This document shows positions 24,723 to 40,197 of a stretch of 64,000 nucleotides of DNA, one piece after another. The translations under genes and the position numbers were made by a program. Source of the DNA: Acanthochlamys bracteata. Its lineage: Eukaryota; Streptophyta; Magnoliopsida; Pandanales; Velloziaceae. The DNA lies in contig CM034137.1 in assembly GCA_019914995.1 (NCBI GenBank), forward strand, positions 2,356,001 through 2,420,000, read 5' to 3'. Positions within the stretch are counted from its first letter, which is position 1, and every line of letters begins with the position of its first letter. The notes under the pieces were generated by a model. It was not told where the DNA came from. It was given only the letters and a program-made list of their open reading frames with translations, and did not search any database.

Positions 24723-25211
24723 ATTAGTTGAAACGAAAAAAACCTTAGGAACTAGAAGAGATCAAATTATGACACATCTGGTAAGAACGTTTAATAGCAA
24801 GATGCAAGAGTAAAACACAACTAGTCCACGCAATGCTATTGACAACAGAGTGCTAAGAAGACAACTAATCCACTGCCGTGAATCTACTAGCCATATATGG
24901 TCTGACATAACAAGCTGAAACAGTGAAAAACACCCAACTGATCCAAGTAATGGAAAACAAATACCAGCAATAAAATGTTAGAAACAACTGATCTAGAGAT
25001 CAATTGATAAACTGAGATCCTAAGCTTCAAGGGAAGAAACCAAGACGAATGCAGCGGCAGTGGTGGTGATTGGAGAACGAACCTGGCCTCCGACGACAGC
25101 GATTGCCGGAAGTGAATCCCAGAGCGTTGGTAGAGAGCTTCCTTCTCCGTGATCACCAAGTGCGGTACATGCTTGCTGGATCTTGTTCACCAGCGAGATC
25201 AAGTTCTCCAT

Positions 25212-25737
25212 TGTTTCGCTCTCAGAGATCGACAACAGGGATCACCGGAAAAAAATATAGAGAGAGAAAGAACTGAAATCTTTAGAGAGGGAAGCAAAAG
25301 AAATGGCGAAGAAATCGCGTAAGAGGCGGTTTTATAGCGTTGGTTTTGAATTGGTTCCAGTCTTCCAGAGAGGAAGCCGCCAAGCCGGCGTGCTTGTGAG
25401 TGGTTTGTAAAATTGGACCACTATTGATACAATTAAACGTTTATTGACCAAACTGTTCTTTCTTGTCTATTTGCATTTTGGGTATCCTGTTTCCCTTCGT
25501 ACACAGTTCTTGGCTTCTAAAGTTTTATAAACGAGATTAAAAAGTAAGATTAAGAATTTAAGATTAAAGTAAAAATGAAGATGAATATGAAATGAGTGAA
25601 GAGTAGTTGTTTAAAATCTATTTGAATTGAGAGTAAATATGAGTAAAGAAGAGTAAGAAAATTGATTACTTTTTTATTCTGTTTGGCAATTATTTCATAA
25701 AAATAATGAAAAGTAAAAATTTTCTTAGTTATTCTTA
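25212..25737. promoter_or_regulatory. 5' leader and upstream region of the DRP1A-like gene
   Basis: This is the sequence upstream of the minus-strand start at 25211. On the coding strand the proximal part is purine/pyrimidine biased (aaagagagggaag and similar words at 25255-25300 on the plus strand), as in many plant 5' leaders. No TATA box can be assigned with confidence. From about 25540 the sequence becomes AT-rich and begins a direct repeat that continues into the adjacent MITE-like block (about 25620-25735 resembles 25748-25860). Confidence 0.3.
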
Positions 25738-26347
25738 AGGTGTCTTTGGATTGAGACTAAATAAAATAAAATAGAAGAAACATAATCAATTACTCTTTTA
25801 TTATGTTTGACAATTTTTTCATAAGAGTAATTAAGAATAAAAGTTTTCTTCATTATTTTTATATAGAAAATAATTTGTTATACTTTAATTTAGGATGTAA
25901 CTGAAAGTATGAATAATTCAGAACAATTAAATATCTTTTGTTTCTCTATTAAATTCAAAAAGTTACGATATATATATACTCTTTTTTCGTGCCTACATTC
26001 AATAGCAATGTTCAGTTTTTAACCAACCAACCAACTCAATTTAATTAATAAAAATTACTAAAAATAAATCTCTTCTTCACTAGATTCTATTCCTCATAAT
26101 ATGGATCTAAAGTTTTCAAAATTTTCAAAATCTAATAAGTACATTTCAAATTTTTTTTATAAAAAATCATGTTATTTACTCCTCACTTTATTCTTTAACT
26201 AAAAGACTAATTCATTATTCTTCATTACTCTTATTAATATATCAAATAAAATAAAATAAATAACTAATCTTACTCTATATTACAATCTTCTTTGTTACTC
26301 TTACTTTTAGTTACTCTTATTTATTACTTTTGTATCAAAACAAATCG
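25738..26347. mobile_element. Probable Tourist-like MITE, about 610 bp
   Basis: The left end reads TTA-aggtgtctttggattgagac. The reverse complement of the right end reads TTA-acgatttgttttgatac. These are similar imperfect terminal inverted repeats, each flanked by TTA as expected for PIF/Harbinger (Tourist) insertions. The interior is AT-rich with repeated attactctta-type words in both orientations and no coding sequence. Confidence 0.4.
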
Positions 26348-27792
26348 TTAATCTACCGTGCTTGTTTATATTAGTAAGATTAAAGTTATTCCTATTTGGA
26401 TAGAAAATGAAATGAATGAGTAATGAAGATGAACTTTTGATGAAAAACTTAAATGTCCTTCTCAGTTATATTAATCTAACTTTAGATTAATATAAAATTT
26501 ATTAGTATAATTTTAAATTAACTTATTAACAAATTCTAGATTAATGTTTTATATTAATACAATTACAAATAATGTTAGATATAACTTAACAAAACTAAAT
26601 TAATTATTTAACATAAAAATTGTTCCTATAGTAAAATATATAAATTATAACTTCTTATTATAAAATCAATAAAAAGTAAAGTAAATATACAAAATATAAG
26701 TTCTTATAATAAAATGCAAAACGTGCTAATTTCTTAAAGTCTTTAAAAAAACTTTCATTTTAAAAATAACAATGAAGGGTGGTGAGGAAAAAATGTAAAA
26801 TTTAATCTTAATCTCCTTTACATTCCATTGTAAAACTTTAATCTCCAAATAATATTTTTTAAGATTAAACAATTCTATCTTAAATGAAGATTGCCAAATA
26901 GATTGAACAGAAGTGAAATGATTTACTTTCACTTCCATTCCCCGTTCATGAAAAGTATGCTTTGCTTTGTTTTGTTTGGACTATTAATTGGAGCAAATCA
27001 ACAGGTGCACCTATAGAAAATATGTAAAGATTTGATATAATGGTTCAACATTGTGAGAGTAGCTAGGATTTAGGAATCGTTTGTAATTATTTAAAATAAA
27101 TAGCTTTCAATAAAAAACAATTATAAAATTTTGAAAAACAAGCTGATTTTTTTGAAATTTTTTAAAATTTATAAATTTATAAAATTTATGATATTAATTT
27201 TTTAATTTTCTAAAATTTTAAATAAAATTTTATAAAATATTATAAAAATTTACTAAATATAATTAAAATTTGTAAATAAAAAATAATTGATAAATACTAC
27301 CAAATAGCGTGGAAGTAGTTGACCATGTATTTAAATTTTGCGAGGTGCTTGCATTTTTGTAAACATCGTGCCGGGCATGATTACTTCATGCTGTGAAATG
27401 TGTTGCAAAATATCGTCTAGTTATGCTATTTTCCAACTCGTAAATGATTACATTTGTTGCAGGAAATGCGCTTCTGCACGTATTTTTCATATACATTAAC
27501 ATGTTTTATCTGGTCGTGATGGTAATTCAGGGACAAGAACACAACTGGGAGAGAGGAGCCACTAAAACAGTCTTCAGACTGTCGAAGCCCTGGCCTTGAA
27601 CTTGGACTAAAAAGAAAAACTCGCAGAAACAGGGACAATATCACATTAACCGAAGTACTACTAAAGTTTCATTTCAAATCTTCGCGAGTGTTTTGGTTGG
27701 CAACAGGGGAACCAGACCAAATAACTACGTTCTAGTCACTTATAGAACTTCCAACATGAAGATTGAGAGAGAATGTTATTGAGATTGCTTCT
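26348..27792. other. AT-rich intergenic DNA with MITE-like remnants
   Basis: No gene was recognised. A block at about 26385-26940 starts attcctatttggatagaaaa and contains gattgccaaatagattgaac in the opposite sense. Another at about 27065-27300 starts ttaggaatcgtttgtaatta and ends near actaccaaatagcgtgg. Both have the outward (T)TTGG / CCAA(A) layout of small inverted-repeat elements, but their ends are not sharp. The last few hundred bases should contain the 3' UTR of the epimerase gene. Confidence 0.35.
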
Positions 27793-32214
<4,422 letters not shown>

Positions 32215-32440
32215 TACTACTGCTCAACCGCTTTTTCTCCTGCTACTACTACTACAGCTTCGTTATTGTTGTTGTTGTTGTTCTGCTTCTTTTTCTACTA
32301 CCTATATTGGTCTTCTTGTTCTAAATTTGTTTTTGTTTGATTTGTTGACTGAGATCCGAAGAAAATGGAAACAGAAGAGAGTTCTTTTATAGAGAGAGCT
32401 AAGCGGTTTGAGGGAGAGAAAGAAGAGCAATGGAAGAAGA
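32215..32440 (-). promoter_or_regulatory. 5' leader region of the epimerase gene with trinucleotide repeats
   Basis: Immediately upstream of the minus-strand ATG the coding strand carries an (ACA)n-type run (plus strand ttgttgttgttgttg at 32267-32281) and a (TAG)n-type run (plus strand ctactactactac at 32240-32252). Such runs are common in plant 5' UTRs. The transcription start cannot be placed. Confidence 0.35.
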
Positions 32441-34627
32441 ATGAATGAGCGAGAAATCCGTTTCAATTCAATTTTATATGGTTTTTTTGTTCGCGTTCAC
32501 GAGCGTTCGATTTCGGTGTAAGAACGAAACAGATTCCATTAAATAAATGAAGCGGTGCGTGGGTCCAAAATGCGGTGCACTCCACTTGGCACCGTTAAAA
32601 CGAGCTATCTTTTTGTATTCCAAAAACTTTTATTCTGCAACTTTCTTAGACAAAAGGCGTGTCCACTCTGATGTTAAACTCAGTGTTCAAACTTAATTTT
32701 ATAAAACTGAATTTATAAAGTACCAATTTTAATTTAAAATTTTGACCAAAAAATTTATTTAAATGTTTATTTTTAGTGTAAATTTAAGTTAGAAGTTGAG
32801 TACAATATTGAAAAATATAAAAATAAATATAAATAAGCAAGTCCAAAATTAAAGAGATGGTTTTAGAATAAGCTATTTGAAATTAATATAGCATGAAAAT
32901 TCAAAATGGTCGGTGTGTCCTGGTTAGGCGCGATTACTTTATTAGAAGAATATAGAATGTTCAGCAATTTACTTAAAGCGATTAAAAAAATTAAGAATAC
33001 AGCTTTTTTGCTTTTTCGAATCCTATTTATTAGCTTTTTTCTTGTTAAGATATGTGTGAACTTTGTCTGCATGTGCGGCAGGAAAAATATTTTTAAAATA
33101 AAAGTTTTTTAGGATCGAAAATATTTATATTTTTTTATAAAATGTTTTTATTTTTTTATTTTTTAAAAATAATAATAATATATAATAAAAAAATTTTATT
33201 AAATAATTTTTTTATATTTTTAAATTTTTAAATATCTATAAAATATATATTAAAAATTTAAAAAAATTTTTATGATAAATTAAGCTAAACGCAGCCGTGG
33301 AGATTCTAAGGTTTTTTAACAAAAATTAAGTAATACTTGTGATTACTTTAATTAAATTGCTAAGAATTACACGAATTCACTTGTACGAAAGTTTGCGTGT
33401 GGTAGTGAATTATTAAAAAAATTTATTACAAATATATATTACAATATTTAATTTTATAGTTTTTAGAAATAAGTAAAATTCGAAATAAATTTTTGTTAGA
33501 TTTTGTGCAAAATAAATTAGAAATAATTTTTTATATTATTATTTATTAAATGAATTGAAAATGTTATCTACTTTTTGATCGAGAATCTATTTTTAAATAA
33601 TGAAGAAATCGTTATCGGTTAGAAAAGTTTCTCCACTCGTATAGAAAATTGTTTGAGAACGTACTAGAATTGACCCATATTTATCCACCTTGTCGAGATA
33701 TTTGTTCACAGTACTTGTTAATAAATCACATATTTATTATTATAGTAACTCTATTTCTATTTTGATATATTCTATTTCTATCTATATACTTTTTTTTATA
33801 TGAATATATGCCATTATTTTATTATAATAAAAATTAACTAAATGTACTGTATAAATTTGAATCTAAATTTATTCTTTTTTTATTCTATTTTGACAACTTC
33901 TCGATTTGAAAACTGTTAATTTAAAATTTAAATCGGTTAGGATAAAATCACCGTCATGGATAGCTGATTCGGTCGTCGCGATGCCAACACATATGGAGTG
34001 GTTATATAATGAAGAGATTTAGTTCGTTGATGAGATACCGTAGAGAGATTTAGGAGTTAGAATCAGTGCGCAGTCTACAGTGTGGCAAACATATTAGTTG
34101 GCCTGCGAATTGATCCGTCAACCTACAAATTAATCCGCGATCCGTGACATATTTTCAGATCGACATTCGGTTTATTTCTGACAAGTATATAACAAACACC
34201 TATCAAGATTCAAATTTGCAATAAGAACCAAGATTGTTGGAATTAGTTAATAAAAGTCGATTGTATAAGTTTATAAGTTTAGAAGAACACGTATCAACCC
34301 AAAGTTCGTAGTGGTTTGAAAATATTCATAGAAAGAGTAGGACCTGTCATGTATGTAGACAATTATATGCACTGAATGGTAGTTTTGGCTATTGCTAGGA
34401 TTTGGTTAGGGTAGTATGAAAAAAAAAAGGCAAAAAAACTACAATAACATTAGCCAAGGAAACTGAAATGTAATATTTTTGGGAAGAGAAACAGAAAACA
34501 ACCAATTGACCATTCAAAAACAGGTCAATCTTTCTCTACCTTCCTCAAACACATATATCTCCTTTCTCCACACGCTTCTGTGGTCCTTCTTTCCCTCTCG
34601 CTCATTGAAACACCAAAAAGAAAATAC
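32441..34627. other. Intergenic region between the epimerase and the PR-1-like gene
   Basis: No gene was recognised. The section 33040-33300 is extremely AT-rich and ends taagctaaacgcagccgtgg, so it may be a MITE remnant. The last 100 bases are C/T-rich (for example cctttctccacacgcttc at 34560), typical of a plant 5' leader, and belong to the plus-strand CAP gene starting at 34628. Confidence 0.4.
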
Positions 34628-35411
34628 ATGGCGAGCCCGGCGCTGTTACCTCTCCTCGTTTTCCTTCTCTTCGCCGGAACACCACCGGCTTTCTCAGCAG
34701 ATCCAGCTCAATTCGTCACCAACAGTCTAAAGGCCACCGGCCAGTTCGCTTCTAATGCCGTTCATGCCGTTGGCAATGCTGTCTCCAACATTTTTGGCTT
34801 CGATGATAATAATCAACAACCACCTGCGCAACCTGCTCTGCCGCAACCGTCACCTCCTCCTGCTCCTGCTGCACAGCATCGGCGCCAACGTGGAAACGCA
34901 CGCGAGTTTTTGATGTGCCACAATCAGGTACGTACCTTTAAATTAGACCAAACTCATGCAATCCAAAAACTTACAGCTAATGATAGATGAAAACTGATTA
35001 ATGCATACATATCCTACAACATGACAGGTTCGCAGTGCGTTCGGAGAGAGCCCGCTGGTGTGGGACAGGAAGCTGGTGAGGTACTCGAAGAGGTGGGCTG
35101 AGTACTTAAAGACAAACAACAGCTGCAAGATAAAGCACTCTGACGGGCCGTATGGTGAGAACTTGTTCTACGGGAGTGGATTTGATTTTACGGCAACATC
35201 TGCGGTGCAAGATTGGGCGGCAGAGAAGCTGGACTACAATGTGGAAAACAACTCCTGCACTCCCGGGCAAGTTTGTGGACACTTCACGCAGCTGGTGTGG
35301 AGAAGCACCGAGAGAGTTGGATGTGCGAGGGTTCAATGCGACGGTGGTGGGATTATTATTGCTTGCAGCTACGATCCGCCGGGGAATTTCATAGGAGAGA
35401 GACCGTACTAG
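34628..35411 (+). CDS. Pathogenesis-related protein 1-like (CAP superfamily)
   Basis: Two exons, 34628-34927 and 35028-35411, are joined by a 100-bp GT-AG intron and give 227 residues. The start ATG lies in the favourable context acatggcg and opens a signal peptide (residues 1 to about 23, ending PPAFSA). A 60-residue spacer follows, ending in a proline-rich run (PQPSPPPAPA). The CAP domain starts at about residue 91 (REFLMCHNQVR). Key elements are HSDGPYGENLF and CGHFTQLVWR, which carry the two conserved His. Cysteines in NNSC, VC, GC, VQC and IIAC fit the PR-1 disulfide pattern. The chain ends YDPPGNFIGERPY. PR-1-like proteins are secreted and bind sterols or lipids; some release CAPE peptides in defence. 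An unusual Cys replaces the common Ala before HN. The long Pro-rich linker suggests cell-wall association, which is inference. Confidence 0.92.
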
Positions 35412-36620
35412 CTAGCTAGATCGAAGATCGGATTCTCTGCTTCAATTGTCTTGCATGAATGGCTGATTTTTTACATACTTGGATATTAATGGTAATAATT
35501 ATATATGATTGCAATTAATTAAGTGATCATTGTGTTAATTATGATTACCATTCCACCAATTCGTCTACAAAATTTTATTGTGCATGTATTTGTCTTCAAT
35601 TCCACAGAAAGACCGAATCTGTCGTCTCCTAATCTCCTCATTTGATGCTTTCAAAACCTTATATATACAGAAGCTATTTATACCGAATTTCACACATTTT
35701 TTATGGTTTTATTTTTTTAATCTTCTAATTTGATGTTCATCCTTAGATTATATAGAAACATGCAGCTAGCATTAAATATTTTTAATGCATTGGAATGTAT
35801 AAAATTGTATATTTAAATAATTTATGAAAATATATTTAAATAGTATCTAGTTTCGAGTTTTAATGTGTGAAGTCATAAAACATAAATTTCAGAAGTTTGG
35901 TATTTTTTTTTCACTCCGGAACTCATTTTGTCCTTTAAAAAAAAGTGACTTAAAGCTTACTTTTTAGGTTCTTTTTTATCACTAATTAAAGAGAAGTATT
36001 TTTAGAAATTACTTTTCTAGAAATAAAAAATATTTTTATTCTACTTCAAAAAATAAATTTTATTTTTTTATTTCAAAAAATAAAATAAATACTAATAAAT
36101 TATATTATGTAAAAATTTTTGTATTTAAAAGTTTTTAAATAATTTTTATAAAAATATTATATAAAATTTATTAAAATCATAAAAACAATTTTGAAATATT
36201 TCTATACGCAATTCCAAACGCGGTAAAAGTCACGTGAAGTGATTTACAATCTATTAGAAAAACACCACTTACGACGCTTCAAACCGAAAGTAACTCCACT
36301 TCATTTGATCTAGTTTCTTCTCCGCGTTGGCTTTCTTGGGATGTGATCTTTTATATATTCTTTTGTAATTCTCTCCATTTAGTTTAGTGAGGCATTTAAA
36401 GATTTGGATCTCGTAATTTTTCATATCTAGAGTATAGATCTCACATTCTCAGTCTTTCTCTATAATGTGAATGATCTAATTGTTGTTCAATCTCGTTGAT
36501 TTATTCTTTTTTTTTAATCATTTGCTCTGAATTCGAAGTATTGATAGCATTTTTCTAGTTTTTTGTAGTTATTCTTCACCATTTTTTAATTTTATGAATG
36601 ACTATTTCATGTGCTTTTTA
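35412..36620. other. AT-rich intergenic region
   Basis: No gene was recognised. The first about 200 bases should hold the 3' UTR and poly(A) site of the CAP gene. The block at about 35915-36240 opens with ggaactcattttgtccttta and ends with gcaattccaaacgcggta, an arrangement like the small inverted-repeat elements elsewhere in the window. Confidence 0.35.
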
Positions 36621-36623
36621 CTA

Positions 36624-36905
36624 GAGATGCAAAAGCATGTTTGACTAAATGAGTTGGCCCGTAGCCTAGTAAACCAGCTCAAATCAAGTCCCAGTTGGTT
36701 CGTAAATAGTGGCAGCCTGATCAAGTAGGTAGTATTAGGCCAAATTTTTTGGCCACTCGCTTGGTCAACGATTAAAATTTTAAATATTAATCAAAAATCA
36801 AAATTAAATCATTATTATTTTGAAAATAATAATTGAGCAGTCAAATTGTACCGATCAAGCTAGAATCAGACTTGCGGTCAAACCCGATTGTTTTATTTGG
36901 GTCTA
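36624..36905. repeat. Dispersed repeat related to 49.5-49.74 kb
   Basis: The sequence starts tagagatgcaaaagcatg and contains ttggcccgtagcc, gtagtattagg and ttggccactcgcttgg. The reverse complement of 49500-49735 starts tagagttgcaaattcgg and contains ctggcccgcag, gtagtatcggg and ttggccagccagg in the same order. The two are diverged copies in opposite orientations. No coding potential is seen; the family is probably a small DNA element. Confidence 0.5.
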
Positions 36906-38358
36906 AATTGGCATGGATCGTTTATGATTATATCTTTATTTTCTGCACATAATAGTAATTTTTGGCTATCTAAATGTTATTATTAAAGTTGGTGTTTCTC
37001 TCTCTCATCCTATTTTTTAGCTAACGTGCCTAGCCACATTAGATGTTGTATCAGATATTCCATATCTTATTACTAGGAAACAAATTAGATATACAGCAAA
37101 ATCATATTATTTATTGGTGCTATTACCTACGGAACTATTCAATTCATATAACTAATTAGTCTCCTAATCAATCAATTGGTGTATAACGTGAGTTTTCAAT
37201 AATATATATTATTGAGAATTTTTTTTGTGGTCTTATATTGTGGTTTATAAATGTAACAAGTGATAATGAAGTACTTATGAAGTCAATACATCGAGTTATA
37301 ATATTTCGATTCATATTCATTATAAAATATATGGACAACCGTTTTAAGATAAAAATATATATACAAAACTTACTTAGATGAAATTGTAGCTGTTTTGGTT
37401 TATCATAACCCCGAACTACTAATATTATATTTATCATAAATGTATTTTGCCCGTTCGTCCAAATTTAGAAAGAATCAAAGGAAAGCGAAATAAAATCTTT
37501 GATGGGTAGAAGAATGCCAAAAGCCGAAATTATGTGATGCTCTAAATTAGGGATAATTTTTTTAATGAAAAATTTTGGTGAAATTTTTAAAAAATGAATT
37601 TAAAATTTTAGCATAAAAAATACAAATTGTATTAAGAAAAATTTTATAAAGTACAGTTATTAGATACTTCATAAATTTTCAGAAAGAATTTTTGAAAAGT
37701 TTGCTTAAATAAAACTTAAATAAACAAATAAGTATATAGAAATGCAGTCAAATATGGTTTTATACTTTTATAAATATTACAACCCATTAAACTAACGGGT
37801 AGTCCGGTCCATGCACTATACAGATTTCAATCAGCCATAACTGAAAACCCATCACTTAAAAGCTGTGCTTTTCTTTGAAGTTGAATGGAAATATTTGGAT
37901 ATGATTTTGAAATAGAAATTTTTTGCAACGAAACGAAGTGAATCCAGTCTCCAAAAGAGAGAGAGAGAATCCAGTCAACGTAAAAAAATGTTCTAAGAAA
38001 TTATTTTGGGAAGTTTTAATCCCAAAATTAGAGAGATGGATCGCGAGAGAATCGGGGACAAGTTTGCCCGGTTCTAACAGCCGTTCATCTTCCCGGCCAC
38101 GTCGTACTTGCAAACATGGCTGGTGCAGTGGTGCTATCTCTCTATCTCTCTCACAGCATTGTTCGCTCACCGTTCCACGTCATCATCTTATCTTTCTTTC
38201 TTATATCTTCTCACCATTTATATATATAAAGCATTTATGATCTTTTATTCAAGCACGAGGCCGGGAAGCTCAATGTACGCCTGAGAAATTAAAAATTTTG
38301 GAGAAAAAAGAGTTCGTAGCTAGTTGATTTGAAGACATATTGGTCGATAAGATCGATA
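36906..38358. other. AT-rich intergenic region upstream of the DUF1442 gene
   Basis: No gene was recognised. There is a short (GA)n run at 37960-37970. The sequence tatatataaagc at about 38220-38231, some 130 bases before the start codon, is a possible TATA box for the plus-strand gene. Confidence 0.35.
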
Positions 38359-40197
38359 ATGGATTGGTCTCCTACGTCTGCAACCAAAGCTTACCTCGAC
38401 ACCCTCAAACTTGTAAGCAATCTTTTATATAATTAATTGTTCTTCCCGTCATTTTATTTCATAGAATGTTCCAATTTGTATGCTAATAATTTCCTTAATT
38501 TCTCTGTTCAGTATTTTGTTCTTGGTATATGTATTCTTTAAGAATCTGAAACCCACGCGCCTGCGTATGAATCTGTGTCTCTTTTGAATGATTGATACCG
38601 ATCGAATTATTGATTTGTTAGTACCCCAGCTTAATTAATTCTGAATCAAGCATTCTCTTCAAACTCTTGTTTTCATAATTGATTCCTGTAGCTAGCTAGT
38701 TAGTCTCAGACCTCTTGTAATTATTTGCTTAAATTTCAGGGTACTGGAATGGTTCTCCGATCCATTCAGATACCGGCTTTTCATCATCATGTCAGATGCC
38801 TTCAATTCCCTTCTTGAATTGATGTGTATGTCCAAATCTTGACTTCTTCTTCATTCCATTTCTATAAACCATCCTCATTGATTATTATTTTTGTATTGCA
38901 TTAGTAATTCGTTATTTCTCAGGTTTGGTTTCCTAATTGTTTTCTTGTGTTTAATCTAAATTTCTGTGTTTAGAGTAGAGCAGATAATAGCATTTAATCG
39001 TGCCACCCTTTTCTCAAGTATCAAACAGCAACAATAATACCAGTGCGATGCACTTGTTTAGCGGCTAGTCAATTAGCATTCATAAAAATAACAACATTGA
39101 TAAAAAGTGAAAGCCAATATTAGTAGATGTAGAAACAAAAATGATAAATTAGTTTATAATATAAAAAAAGAAACAAAGCAAGACATATAACATATAGTTA
39201 AAGTAAACAACACAAAATTAATTACAAAATTATATCATAACAAATAAATGAATGGAAGTGGAAGAAAAAAGACAAACATAAAATGCAAAAATATTAGTTC
39301 CAGATACAAAAGAATCGAACAATTAGAAGAGGGAATTTAGACATGGTAAGTATAGGTACGTAAAACCTTTTACTTGAAAATTTTAAAGCATTTAATGACG
39401 CTCGTGCGATTACTTTCCAAATGTTCTCAATGCACTTTTTCATTGTTGTTGTTGGAGGTAGACTAATTTCTTGCTTCGTATTGTAGTGCAAGCATGAGCA
39501 AGAGAGGAAGCATCACAACCACGAAGAAGAACCAATTCAGGCAGTGGAACCCGAGAGCAACGAGTTCATCTCAGCTTTAGCAGCAGGAATGAGCGCGCAG
39601 TTAATCATCCAAGTTTCCCCTGAAGCTTCTCAATCAACAATTGCTCTCGCAGCTGCTGCTAGACAAACAGGCGGCAAGCTAGTTTGCATAATTCCAAGAC
39701 AAGAATCCCTCAAATCATCAAAAGAAGTGATCACTGAGTCTGGCCTTGATGACATGGTCGAGTTCAAAGTTGGTGACCCCCACAAACTATTACCTGAGTA
39801 CGAGAATGTCGACTTCTCCTTAGTTGACTGTCGAACGCAGTCGTACAATGAGTTGCTTAAGTTAGTAGACGTGAATCCTAGAAGATCAGTAGTAGTGGCG
39901 AATAATTTGGAAGAAGGACAAGAAGGGTTAGCAGGAGACGTTCCAGCGGTGTTGAAGGAGAAAGGAAATGTTCGATCCATGAAGCATCCTATAGGGAAAG
40001 GACTGGAAGTGACTATGATTGGGAACAAGGATGAGTTCAGGATTATAAGAAGCCCTGGACACGCTGGAGAGAAGAAACGGAGCGGTGATAGAAGGCGGCA
40101 GCAGCGCCATCGTAGTAAGAGCAAGTGGGTGAAGAAGATTGATAAGGAGAGTGGTGAGGAACATATATACAGGGTTTGGGTACCAAAGTCTCTCTGA
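38359..40197 (+). CDS. DUF1442 family protein
   Basis: Exon 1 (38359-38412) encodes MDWSPTSATKAYLDTLKL. A 1,074-bp intron follows, then exon 2 (39487-40197), giving 254 residues in all. The short first exon fits the family start (W-SP-ATKAYL-TLK). The main domain reads EFISALAAGMSAQLI, then QTGGKLVCIIP, VEFKVGDPHKLLPEYENVDFSLVDC and SVVVANNL, a Rossmann-like alternation of strands and helices typical of DUF1442 (PF07279). Relatives in Arabidopsis are uncharacterised, and no catalytic motif is assigned. After residue about 205 there is a strongly basic tail (EKKRSGDRRRQQRHRSKSK) ending VWVPKSL. That tail could be a nuclear or nucleic-acid-binding signal, which is inference. A His/Glu-rich linker (ERKHHNHEEE) precedes the domain. 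Confidence 0.88.

Larger units (their letters stand above)
15689..25211 (-). pseudogene. DRP1A: Dynamin-related protein 1A-like gene with three disabling lesions
   Basis: All 16 exons are recognisable on the minus strand: 25211-25083, 24358-24295, 24186-24081, 22159-22058, 20700-20650, 20548-20487, 20238-20148, 20023-19959, 19568-19374, 19284-19165, 19041-18971, 18287-18062, 17714-17664, 16678-16450, 16349-16210 and 15817-15689. Together they would encode about 609 residues, the usual DRP1 length. The GTPase motifs are all there: GGQ/SSGKSS split by intron 1, [12 protein letters not shown] and VVNRSQ. The middle domain and a GED ending in DAVAWSK follow. DRP1 large GTPases act in clathrin-mediated endocytosis and cell-plate formation. 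Three lesions are seen. Exon 3 has a net out-of-frame base in the T-run at 24127-24129. Exon 6 lacks an AG acceptor (cacg precedes the exon, 20549-20552). A TAG at 19032-19030 replaces the usual Tyr codon near residue 332. All other junctions keep GT-AG and phase. It is either a recent pseudogene or a copy with assembly errors. Confidence 0.85.

Noticed and set aside
24887..25159. 90-codon open frame overlapping DRP1A exon 1 on the same strand
   Set aside because: It is a different frame over the exon-intron boundary and has no family similarity.
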